Shown piece by piece: positions 55,083-64,000 of a stretch of DNA of 64,000 nucleotides. How positions within the stretch are numbered: position 1 is the stretch's first letter; every line of letters starts with the position of its first letter. The notes under the pieces are model-generated. The model saw only the letters and a program-made list of their open reading frames with translations. It ran no database searches and had not been told where the DNA came from. A program made the translations under genes and the position numbers. Source of the stretch: Pleurodeles waltl (lineage: Eukaryota > Chordata > Amphibia > Caudata > Salamandridae); assembly GCF_031143425.1 (NCBI RefSeq), contig NC_090440.1:1270117123-1270181122 (forward strand). The letters run 5' to 3'.

Positions 55083-56507
55083 CTACTCTGTAATAAGGAA
55101 GTAAGAGCGAATAAGGTCAAGGAAGTCTTCAGCGGCTATCAAACATAAAACCTTTGTAGGACCTATGATCGGCTGTGGTCTTGTTTTCTCGTGCGAGAGA
55201 GAAGAGTCTTGTCTTGTTAAGGCATCTGCTTTTCTATTCTCCGTGCCTGGTCTGAAGGTTACAACAAAATCATATTCTGAGAAAAATAGCATCCATCGTA
55301 GTTGTCGAGGAGTTAACACCCTAGCTGAGCTAATGAATTGTAAATTCCGATGATCAATGTATACTGTGACTTTGTGCTGTGTTCCTGATTAATAATGCCT
55401 CCATTCTTTAACAGCGTCTCGAATTGCTAATAATTTTTTTTCAGCAATGGTGTAGTTTTGTTCGGCAGCATTCAACTTTCGCGACATATAGGCTACTGGA
55501 TGTAATTGCCCAGTATAGGGATAACGCTGTGATAATATGGCTCCTATTGCAACATCAGAGTCATCGGCTTCTACAATAAAAGGTTCTGTGACTCTAGGGT
55601 GGGGTAGAACTGGAGCAGTAGTGAAGGCCTTTTTGAGTACGATAAAAGCTTAATTGGGTTCGGTAGACCACTGGAAAGGAATGTTTTTAAGTAACAATCT
55701 AGTGATAGGAGCTACCTTTAAAGAAAAATGGTCTATGAAACGCCGGTAAAAATTTGCAAAGCCTAGGAAACATTGCACATCTTTTACTGATTTAGGTGTG
55801 GGCCAATTAACTACTGCTTGGATTTTTCGTTCTGTCGTCAGCATCCCATCAGGAGTTAGAGTGACACCTAGAAATTCCACCATTCTGACGTGGAACTCAC
55901 ATTTACTCAATTTACAGAATAAACGATGACTTCGCAAAGTGCGTAATACCTGTATCACATGTTTTCTATGAAGATCATCTGAATCGGAGTAAATCAGGAT
56001 GTCATCAATGTAGACGATCACAAAAATATCGAGATATTCCCTTAGTACATCATTGAGAAAATATTGGAAAGCAGCAGGAGCGTTACACAGTCCGAAGGGC
56101 ATTTCCTGATTCTCGAAGAGCCCATAGCGGGTTTTAAACACTGTTTTCCACTCATCTCCTTCACGTCTGCAAACTAAATGGTAGGCTCCACGTAAGTCCA
56201 GCTTGGTATAAATCACTGCGCTTTTAACTTGGTCTAACAAGACGGGGATTAGTGGCAACGGATATTTGTTTTTGACAGTGATTTTGTTTATGGCTCTGTA
56301 GTCTATGCATAGTCTTAACTCTCTGTTTGCCTTAGGTACAAAGAATAGCGGAGAGGCTGCTGGAGATGATGAGGGGCGAATTAACTTGTTTTCTAAACAC
56401 TGATCAAGATATTCTCGCAGATATGAGTTTTCTTTTTCCGACAAAGCGTATATTCTGCAATTAGGAATGGCAGCACCAGGTAAAAGGTCTATTTGGCAAT
56501 CGTACAA
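55083..56507 (-). pseudogene. G3 reverse transcriptase and RNase H
   Basis: The 285-codon frame 55650-56507 runs from the protease-RT boundary (CQIDLLPGAAIPNC) through LCIDYRAINKITVKNKYPLP, IYTKLDLRGAYHLV (motif A), MPFGLCNAPAAFQYFLNDVL and IVYIDDILIYSD (intact catalytic box at about 55999-56016). FLGVTLTPDGM and FLGFANFYRRFI follow. After a stop near 55650 the RNase H continues ([36 protein letters not shown]) to a stop near 55388 and then a second frame (55083-55319). The RT core itself is undamaged. Confidence 0.85.
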
Positions 56508-56509
56508 CC

Positions 56510-57140
56510 TTTGGGAGGTAAAGTACTTGCAGCTTTCTCACAGAATACATCGGCATTCTCAGAATATATGTCAGGCAAGACAATAGCTTTTTCTGCTGCA
56601 GTAGCTATGCATTGAGATGTTTTTTCTTGTTTGACATGCAAACAATGTTTTAGACAAAACGCTGGGGGGAACTTTAAACTCTGTTTTGCCAATCTATGTG
56701 AGGATTGTGCAGTATTAACCAAGGCATGCCAAGTATGAAGCAATATTGGGGGGCCTGAATAATATCGAAAAGGAGTTTCTAAGAATGATTATGACCATCG
56801 ATATCTTGACAAATTGTGTGAATGGGAGAAGTACTCATAGTTACTGGCCCTCCAGATAACTCATTCCCATCCACGGGTTACACAATTTCCAGTAACCTTT
56901 TTTCGTACACAAGGGAGTTGTAAGGTTTTGACTGTTTGTGAATCTACAGCATTTCATGTTGCACCAGAATCTATTAAGGCTTGAACTTTTTGCCATTTTC
57001 CCAAACCCAGGATTTGTATGGAGAGTCGAAGATGTCTAATATGGCACTTAGAATCAGAGTGTACTGAAGGTATCATTAAATTACCCAAGAGGTCGCCTTC
57101 CTTGTTTCTTGGGTTTCCTAGTTTTCCTCAGGATTATCTA
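56510..57140 (-). pseudogene. G3 protease region (decayed)
   Basis: This lies between gag and RT where protease is expected. Only scattered pieces remain, such as a QALIDSGAT-like reading near 56960 and LPDIYSENADVFCEKAASTL (about 56530-56590), which matches LPKQYSSYKDVFDEKGAETL of G2. Frameshifts are dense. Confidence 0.6.
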
Positions 57141-58091
57141 TCATGGCTACCTTTTTCTGTTGAATGTTTGTGGAATCTGTTTTATTTCTTGGTTTAGCTA
57201 AACAATCCCTCACAAAATGGCCTTTCTTTCCACAATAGAGTCATTGCCCCTTGCGGCGACGAAGATCCTTTTCTTCCTTTGTTAAAGGCTGGCGGAGAGT
57301 TCCTATCTCCATAGGCTCTCCCACATTCCCCGACGATACTGAGGGTAAAGGATTTCTGTATCTGTCTGGATACCAAGAACTACGCTCAGGGCGTTTTTTG
57401 CTTCCTTTTTGTTCAGTAAGTCTATGATCTAATCTCAGAGTGAGGTTAATTAGATCCGTACAGGTCTTGGGTTGCGGGTCTATTTGTACCAGAATGTCTT
57501 TTAATTCCTCTTTAAGTCCTTGATAAAAAAGGGCTGATCTTTTCTCCTCTGGCCAAGAAGGTTCTACTACCAAACGGTTAAAATGAGACAGGTGAGAGAT
57601 GAGGTCTTTATTGCCTTGTCTTAACTCAAGAAGTTCTTTGTCAGCCGACATGGTAACAGCGCGTCGATCAAATACCTTTTCGAATTCTTCAACAAAAAGA
57701 TGCCAATTATATAATAATCGACTGTCCTGACGCACCAGGGGGACTGCCCAAGAAGCAGCATCACCATACATGTACGAAATGAGAAATGCTATTCTGGATT
57801 GTGGATCTGGAAAAGCAGTAGGGCGCATGTGAAATGTAACTCCAACTGAGTAAGGAAAACTTGTACTCTTGAAGGGTCTCCCGAAAAGCGTTCGGGGGCC
57901 GCAAGAGGAATCTGTGTAGGAACATTCACAGATATATTACTGGGAGGTACACATGGTTGGGGCGTTGCGCCGTCTACCTTGGCTTGTAACGGTGTCACTT
58001 TTGTGACTTGCGCCGCTGTTGTGTTTTTAGAGTCTTGGAGTTCTTTTTGTAACTGCGTAATGGCTTGCATTATGGTATCTAAAGTGGCCAT
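57141..58091 (-). pseudogene. G3 gag
   Basis: Starts MATLDTIMQAITQLQKEL at 58091 with a short coiled coil, then IPLAAPERFSGDPSRVQVFL (about 57890). A frameshift near 57830 leads to the frame 57241-57828: YMYGDAASWAVPLV, FVEEFEKVFDRRAVTMSADK and SHLSHFNRLVVEPSWPEE. The zinc knuckle reads stop-LYCGKKGHFVRDC (about 57200-57243): the first Cys codon is TGA. It is colinear with G2 gag. Confidence 0.85.
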
Positions 58092-58148
58092 CTTAAACAA
58101 CAACCACACAGACCAAGAGGAATGTAAAAACTCGTGGGCACACTATTC

Positions 58149-59293
58149 TGTCAGGGCCCAATTCCTCGGGTCTGTGCGTTGATAATTAGAGGCCCGCCTC
58201 CAGGCAGCACCAACTCAGTATGCCGTAATAGCACTGATGATTGGAGCGGCCAGGTGGGGGGAAGGGAAAGTAGGATAGGAACAGCCAGGAGGGAGATCTA
58301 AAAAGGAAAAATGTTAGACACAAAATTAAACACCAATAACAATAATTATAAATCAGACGTCATAATATAGTGAATATGTTTTCCATCAAACATATTAAAC
58401 AAACTAAAGCTCCATAATCTCACTTAGGAACCTAAAAGAATTGGCACTCCAGACCAAAACAAGAATGTACAAGAGCATATGCCAGAAGCTCAGGAGAAAC
58501 GATAAAACCCAAAATAGAAACCAGGAAGCCAAAGGTTGATTAAACAAGAATTAAACAAGAACATCGTTTTTGCATCGGAGTCCACTCGCTTCCTTTTTTG
58601 TCTTTTCAAAAACGAACGATATGCTAAAAGAAAAAACAATTAAAAGATCGTTTTCTCACATTTTCTTTAATATGTATTGAATAAACATCACAAACGATCT
58701 ACAACATCAAACAGCAGGAAATAAATGTTCTTTTCGGCAATTGACAGCTACTTAGATACATTGTATTCAACAAGGAATTCTAAACAGAGTTGCCGGTAAA
58801 AGGAAGCTGGTAACTAAAGAAAAAAGCAATTACGCAACTCCAAAGGCCGGAGGAGAGATCGCAACAATTACAATTGCTTAGCAACAAAAGTAAACACCAT
58901 CAGGGAAAGCCCCGATGGAACGGGCTCAGCGGGAACGAGTTTGAACACTCGTTAGTAATATTCTGAAGCAGAATCAGGAAACTAAGTCATCTCAAGGACG
59001 GCTCCAGAATAGTGTGCACTGGAGCTTGGGTGTGGCTGGTTTATATAGGAGAGCCACACCCAAAAAATGGCTACCATTGAGGGTTGCTGGGATATGAAGT
59101 CCCAGAAGCAGTGTGTGAAGGGTAAGGGCAATTAAGCCACCATCTGGTGCTGCCTCCAGGCAGATGAACCTTGCCACAAAAGGGATGGGAGGAAAACAAT
59201 CTGACATTAGAAAGAATGGAGCAGGAACATAGTTTATCTGGGGAAGCCTCAGTAGAGATGCGATTGAAACCGTGCCAGCGCCGGAGCCTGATA
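58149..59293 (-). repeat. G3 5' LTR
   Basis: Plus-strand ends are TGTCAGGGCCCAATTCC and GGAGCCTGATA. Internal sequence GAATAGTGTGCCCACGAG follows on the coding strand, the same arrangement (CTGACA then GAATAGTG) as in G2. It is closely similar to 52660-53794. Confidence 0.85.
59030..59059 (-). promoter_or_regulatory. TATA box within an inverted repeat, G3 5' LTR
   Basis: The plus strand reads GTGTGGCT, 14 bases containing TTTATATAGG, then AGCCACAC: an 8-bp perfect stem with the TATA box in the loop. The 3' LTR has the same with one mismatch. Confidence 0.5.
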
Positions 59294-59745
59294 CCCCCAT
59301 GCTCAAGGCCTGTGACTACTCCCAGAAATTTAGGCCCATATTAATACTTTTTTTGCACCAAATTTGTGTCATTTTTTTACGCAAAAGAGGCGCTAACTTA
59401 CAAAACACAATTGTACTTTGCAAGTTAGCGCCGCTTTTGGGTAAAAAAATGACGGAAATGCGGCGCAAAAAAAGTATAAATACAGACCTTATTGTGCAGA
59501 CAAATGCTTCAAAGCATGGCATAGGGGCTGTTCTAGCACAGCTAAATAAGGAGGGCCTAGACCAACCAGTAGTCTTTACTAGCAGAAGACTATTACCACA
59601 GGAACAGAGGTGGAGTGCTATTGAGAGAGAAGCATTTGCTGTGGTCTGGGCACTGAAGAATCTGCTTAGGACTCACTTCCGGGTTCAGACAGACCTCAAA
59701 CCCATCAGATTGCTCGTGCAGATGAGGGGTGAGAATCCTAAACTC
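59294..59745 (+). pseudogene. Gypsy G1 RNase H fragment
   Basis: After the G3 border the G1 frame resumes: PMLKACDYSQKF, then a 156-bp MITE, then IVQTNASKHGIGAVLAQLN (first catalytic Asp position reads Asn). VFTSRRLLPQEQRWSAIERE, AFAVVWALKN and FRVQTDLKPIRLLVQMRGEN follow. Removing the MITE with one TTA restores CAG AAA TTT ATT GTG CAG (QKFIVQ), so the insertion site is exact. The frame ends at 59745 where the poly(T) of L1-E begins. The remainder of G1, including its 3' LTR, is not in the window. Confidence 0.85.
59333..59488 (+). mobile_element. Palindromic MITE, 156 bp, in G1 RNase H
   Basis: The two halves are near-perfect inverted copies: GGCCCATATTAATACTTTTT...GGCGCTAACTTACAAA on one side and TTGCAAGTTAGCGCC...AAAAAGTATAAATACAGACC on the other. 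The flanks are TTA (59330-59332 and 59489-59491). The 3-bp TTA duplication fits Harbinger-type mobilisation. Confidence 0.85.
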
Positions 59746-59759
59746 TTTTTTTTTGTCCT

Positions 59760-62700
59760 CATAGAAGCCCATATTTCCAGACTAGGGTCATCAACCTGTG
59801 CCCCCCTGCAAAGGGAGGTGCATATATTCTCACCTCCTGGTCTCGACCAGATCTCCGAGCCTGTTGATCTGCGTATTATATTATATAGGAGATCCAGACT
59901 TATGGGGTTAACCTTCTGGACGGGGTCCAATAATCATTGGACTTTAGAGAAAAGGGGATCGCCACTCTGCTGAAAATGCTCCCATCTGGCCCAGCAATCA
60001 TCCCTTTTACCGAGCGGGCCGAGACCTCCAGGCAACAATAATAATTTACCAATGTCAACCAGCCAGATACAGGGGGGAGGAAAGAAGAGATCCACCTGAA
60101 GCATATTTGTCTTCTAGCCAGTAGGATCAATAAGAACATCAGATCCTTATAAGATTTGGAGAGTTTTAACACCCCAGGTGTTACCCCAAAGATCACTAAT
60201 GGAAGAGTTACCTCTATATCAGGGTCTATAATATGTTTAAGAATTCTTCCTGTAATGGCCCAAAAACCTCAGAGGCTAACGCAGCCCCAAAACATATGAA
60301 TATCATTCGCATTAACCTCCCCACAACGTGGACAATTTCCATCTAAATTTCCCAAAGCTGACAGCCTCTGAGGGGACCAGTAGGTGCTGTACAAGGTAAA
60401 CAACTGATTTTTCTTTAACGGGGCTGGCCTAATAACAGACCAAAGCATAGAACAAGAGGTTTCCCAAACTTTTGCCACCGCCAAAGTTGGTAGCACAGCC
60501 CCCCATTTTTTCTCAGGTAGAAGGAAGCTTGAATCGGAGGCTTCTAGTAGTGCCTGATACCAGACAGCAATTTATTTATGAACTGAAACCTGAACTAATT
60601 TCTCCTCCCAAGAATTATTCATAACCCCCTCATCCCGAAGAGATGCAGCCCAACTAAGTAACTAATAATATTTAAACTTTGAAATCCTGTGTTCGGTTAG
60701 TTCCTCGAGCCTATACTACGACACCAACTTTGAATCTTCCAGGATTTGTCCCCAACATGCCACCCCCTTTAATGGAAGTGCTAATTTATCCATAAGAGAT
60801 TTTTGGGTGCCAAGGGAATCCCAAACCGAGGCCAGGGAACTATAGTACTTCATTTCTAATGCTTGTCGAACCAGCCACCATCCTCTAGCGACATCTTTGA
60901 GGATCGTCAAATGAATATATTTTTAAAATATTTAGGATGACCAAACTTGTACAAAAAATGCCTGCCAGCCTCTAACAATTCCTGAGTCATTGCAAACCAA
61001 AAAATTTTATATTACGATCTATCATGTAGCAAAATCCACACATTCTTCAAATCAAAAACGAAATAACATTCATAAAAGTCTGGAGCCGCAATCCCGCCTT
61101 TTCCTTTTGTCCTACGTAGTTTCTGCCAGGCAATACTAACGCCCCTGGATGATCACACAAACAAAGTTAAATCTGTCTGTATTTTTGTGAACCAACATTT
61201 CTTAAATTCCAGAGGGATTGCGTTGAACAGAAAAGTGAACTTTGGGAGGATGATCATTTTAAGAATATTAACTCTTCCAAAAAAAGACAATAGAAGGCCC
61301 GTCCAAGTTCTAAGCAGTCTACAAGTCTCAATATACGCCTTATCAAAATCTATTTGAGCTATTTCTTGAAGGCAAGCCGTAACTTGAATCGCTAAATATA
61401 TAATTTGTTGTTTAACTAGGGGACTAATAGAAGTAGTGTTCCAACACATAATTTGCGTTTTCTCTTGATTCACAGAGTAACCTGACACCTTACCAAAATC
61501 GTTTAAACATTGTATAATTATAGGTAAGACATGCGTCAGGTCACTACTATAAATCATCAGATCATCAGCACATAAAGCAACCTTCTTTGTCCAGCATTGA
61601 TATTGAAAAGAAGGGATCTGGCTATCAGCTCTGATTATTGCAGCCAAGGGCTCAATTTACAAATCAAAAAGGAGAGGGGACAGTGGACAGCCCTGACGCA
61701 TCCCTCTTTCGATCTTAAATTTCAAAGATGTTCTATCATTGACCAAGATACTAGCAACCGGGGCTTTATAGATAGCCTAAACTGCTCTAATACATTTTGG
61801 ACCCAAGTGGTAGCCCTTCATGACACTCTGTAAAAAATACCAATTGACCCTATTAAATGCTTTGGCAGCATCAAAGGTGAGAACCGTCAAAGGGACCCTT
61901 CCTAGACTTGCTAAATCCACTGCACCTAATAAATCATGAGTTAACTCATGCAGTTGTCGCCCCCTAATAAACCGTTTTTGGTCTTCATGGCTCAACCTAC
62001 TAATCAGATCCTGGAGTCTCTTAGACAAAACATAAGTATAAAGTTTATTATCTGAGTTCAACAAAGATATTGGTCTGTATGAACTAAACAATGTCGGGTC
62101 TTTCCCGGGCTTTAAGAGAAGGCATATGATGGCTTCATTCCATGAAATAGGCATATCTATAGCTTCCTGTAAAAGAAAGTTAAACAGCTCCACTAAAATT
62201 GGGATAACCTTGTCACAACGTACACAGTATAGCTCATTGGGAAGCCCATCCGGGCCTGAGGCCTTCCCCTTTTTTTAAACTTGAATTGCTGCCTTTACCT
62301 CCCCTGCATCTATCCTCCTCACCAAATGTAACTGTTCAGCTTTTGTTAGTTGGGGGAGATGAACCCCTTCTAAATAACCCCTAGCCTCTATTTCCGAACA
62401 ATGCAAATCATCGGTGTAGAGATCATGAAAAAAGGCTACAAAGGCCTCCTCTACCTCAGATTCAGCTGTGTATAATGTTCCGGTGGTCTCCAATTTAATA
62501 GGTGTAATATCGCTCTTGGAGTGATCTGTTTTAGTTTTCCAAGCTAAACGTTTACCACAGCCTTTTCTGTATTAGTTGGGCATCCAAAGTGCCCAGCTGG
62601 TTTCCCTCACCTGTATGAGCATTAAAGATTGTTTCCTGTAGAAATGCCACCTGAGATTCAAGTCGCTCTAGCTGATTCTTTTCTTCCCTATACTTAAAGG

Positions 62701-63619
62701 TAGCCAACACCACAAGCCTCCCTCTAATGAATGCTTTATACGCATCCCACAGAGTCTGCAAGGTAGTGGTACCATGATTAATTTAATAAATCTCTTTAGT
62801 GTCCTGCCTCAAAACCTCAAAAACCATCTGATCCAAAAAAAGAGCTTGATTAACTGTACATCTGTGAGAGGATGGTTGAGTGTTAAGAAAGATATGCAAT
62901 TTTACCGCTGCATGGTCCAATAGGTGAGCTGAGGCATGACCAACATATCTCACCATGTCCCTCAAGTTGCTCTGTATTAAGAAAAAGTCTATCCTAGAAA
63001 GATGGCCATACTTTTTATTATTAAACGTAAACCTTGGACCCTCCCCGCCTTTCTGATGCCAAATATCAATCAGACTCAGATCCACCATTGCTTCTTTTAT
63101 TCACGAGCGAGTTTTAGGAAGATTCACCATCAGCCTTGGTGTTGACTTATCTAACATAGGGTCCAGCAAAATATTAAAATCCCCGCCTATTATAATCGGG
63201 TGTTGTGCTTCCAGTAAATGATTGTAAAACTCCTGGAAAGGAGCTGGATCATCCCCATTAGGCCCATAATATCCCACTATCGTAAACCAAACACCATGCA
63301 ACCCTGCCTCGACAATCAACCACCTACCCTTAGAATCCCTTGTGACATTTGCCACCTTTGCCCTTACAGATTTCTTTATGACAATCGCCACACCTTTCAC
63401 AGCACAAGATTGATTTGTTCATGCACTAAAGCCCACCCAATTCATAGGTTTAAGACATTCATTCCACTCAGACTGTATTAGATGAGTATCTTGTAAAATA
63501 ATCACTTTCTCATCTATCCCTTTTAGGAACTCAAAGCTTTTCCTCCTCCTCCCTTTAACCCGTAAACCATCGATATTCCATGAAAGAAATTTCAACAAAA
63601 CTCCCTTATGACTAGCCAT
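59760..63619 (-). pseudogene. L1-E ORF2: endonuclease, RT and C-terminal Cys motif
   Basis: The endonuclease reads FLSWNIDGLRVKGRRRKSFE and ILQDTHL from 63619, IVGYYGPNGDDPAPF (about 63270), IIIGGDFNILLDP (about 63180), SRIDFFLIQ (about 62990) and LLDHAAVKLHI. The RT reads AIICLLLKPGKDP and SSYRPISLLNSDNKLY (about 62050-62130), LTVLTFDAAKAFNRVNW (motif A, about 61850), GMRQGCPLSPLLF (about 61690) and VALCADDLMIYSSDL (catalytic box, about 61550-61585). The C-terminus has CPRCGEVNANDIHMFWGC (about 60290-60340), a C-X2-C...H...C motif common in L1/Tx1 ORF2. About ten stops or frameshifts interrupt it, yet the full domain order is present. Confidence 0.85.
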
Positions 63620-63916
63620 TGTCTAAATCACTAGGGAGAAAAAAAAAGAAAGACGGGGATATAAATGAACTGAAGAACCCGTAGCTACTCTCTCCACAGC
63701 ATTCTTGAGGACCTTCATATACCCAATTGTTTGCCCTACCTCCCCCTAACCCCTCCTAGTGAAAAAAAAAACATCATACAATATCAAAAGAAACCTCCGT
63801 GTTGCCCCCCGCTGGAACCCTCCCTACCCTTTTAACGGGATGAATATTACAACCCATATGAGCTCAGTACAGTTCCGGTCGACTTATTTCTGAAGAAAAT
63901 CGCTCCATCAAGGTGA

Positions 63917-64000
63917 TCATTTCATCTTCTCAATCAGGACCTGAACTTCGGCAGGATCCCTAATGTTGTACATTGTATTGTGCCACATAATTTTTAAAAA
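63917..64000 (-). pseudogene. L1-E ORF1, last codons (possible)
   Basis: A minus-strand frame from the window edge gives NIRDPAEVQVLIEKMK and a TGA at 63917-63919, about 300 bases upstream of ORF2. The position and the helical, charged tail fit the end of an L1 ORF1, but the piece is too short to prove it. Confidence 0.35.

Larger units (their letters stand above)
52660..59293 (-). mobile_element. Chromovirus G3, inserted between RT and RNase H of G1
   Basis: It is a complete element on the minus strand with two LTRs of 1135 and 1145 bp that look about 95% or more alike by eye. The flanks are GCCCC (52655-52659) and CCCCC (59294-59298), a 5-bp duplication with one mismatch. G1 coding sequence joins across it (KEAMCMAP on the left, PMLKACDYSQKF on the right). 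Internal order is gag, protease, RT, RNase H, integrase, chromodomain. It is related to G2 in protein, but its LTR is unlike that of G2 apart from the inner end. Confidence 0.9.
59746..64000 (-). mobile_element. L1-E, L1/Tx1-like LINE, 5' end beyond window
   Basis: The 3' end is a run of nine T (59746-59754) on the plus strand, that is a short poly(A) on the coding strand, sitting directly on G1 RNase H sequence. ORF2 starts at 63619, and the end of ORF1 is at 63917. The insertion is younger than G1. The target duplication cannot be checked because the other end is outside the window. Confidence 0.8.

Noticed and set aside
61777..62193. Independent small genes in 60-63.6 kb
   Set aside because: All minus-strand frames are consecutive pieces of one L1 ORF2 separated by stops and frameshifts.

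Overview
The window is a piece of a very repeat-rich vertebrate genome. I see no convincing host gene, exon, tRNA or rRNA. Almost everything recognisable is transposon-derived: L1/Tx1-like LINEs, an APE-type LINE with a C-terminal Cys/His tail, an L2/CR1-like LINE, chromodomain Gypsy elements (chromoviruses), a Gypsy element with integrase upstream of reverse transcriptase (Gmr1-like order), long TG...CA solo LTRs, and Harbinger-type MITEs with 3-bp target duplications. This mixture, the nesting depth and repeat families I recognise point to a giant salamander genome, probably a newt such as Pleurodeles. The organism call is inference.

Layout. 1-1891: tail of a Harbinger-like element with three minisatellites. 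About 2270-5940: an L2/CR1-like LINE (+) split by a 2.7-kb solo LTR (family X, copy X1, -). 7080-7932: a tandem pair of about 430-bp units. 8605-15772: LINE-A (-) split by LTR X2 (+), which itself holds two multi-hairpin MITEs (A, B). 16-24 kb: mostly unrecognised sequence with MITE pieces, an L2-like tail and an LTR-like repeat (Y1). 24371-31047: LINE-B (-), nearly intact, split by LTR X3 (+). 31-33.4 kb: degenerate L1-C (+) with a small MITE. 33.4-35.1 kb: repeat Y2 (+). 35.1-39.3 kb: two-ORF L1-D (-).

From 39.8 kb to the right edge lies one old Gypsy element, G1 (+), repeatedly broken into by younger elements. Its order is gag, protease, integrase, RT, RNase H. Chromovirus G2 (-, 42940-51319, itself split by multi-hairpin MITE C) sits in the integrase. 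Chromovirus G3 (-, 52660-59293) sits between RT and RNase H. A 156-bp palindromic MITE sits in RNase H, and L1-E (-) enters at 59746 and runs off the window. Target duplications and exactly interrupted reading frames give a relative age order without any alignment software.

The most unusual structure is the multi-hairpin MITE (three copies: 12985-13614, 14071-14661, 45022-45586). About 13 different hairpins stand end to end in a conserved order. Between copies the two arms of a hairpin change together, including mirrored indels, so the stems are kept while the sequence drifts.
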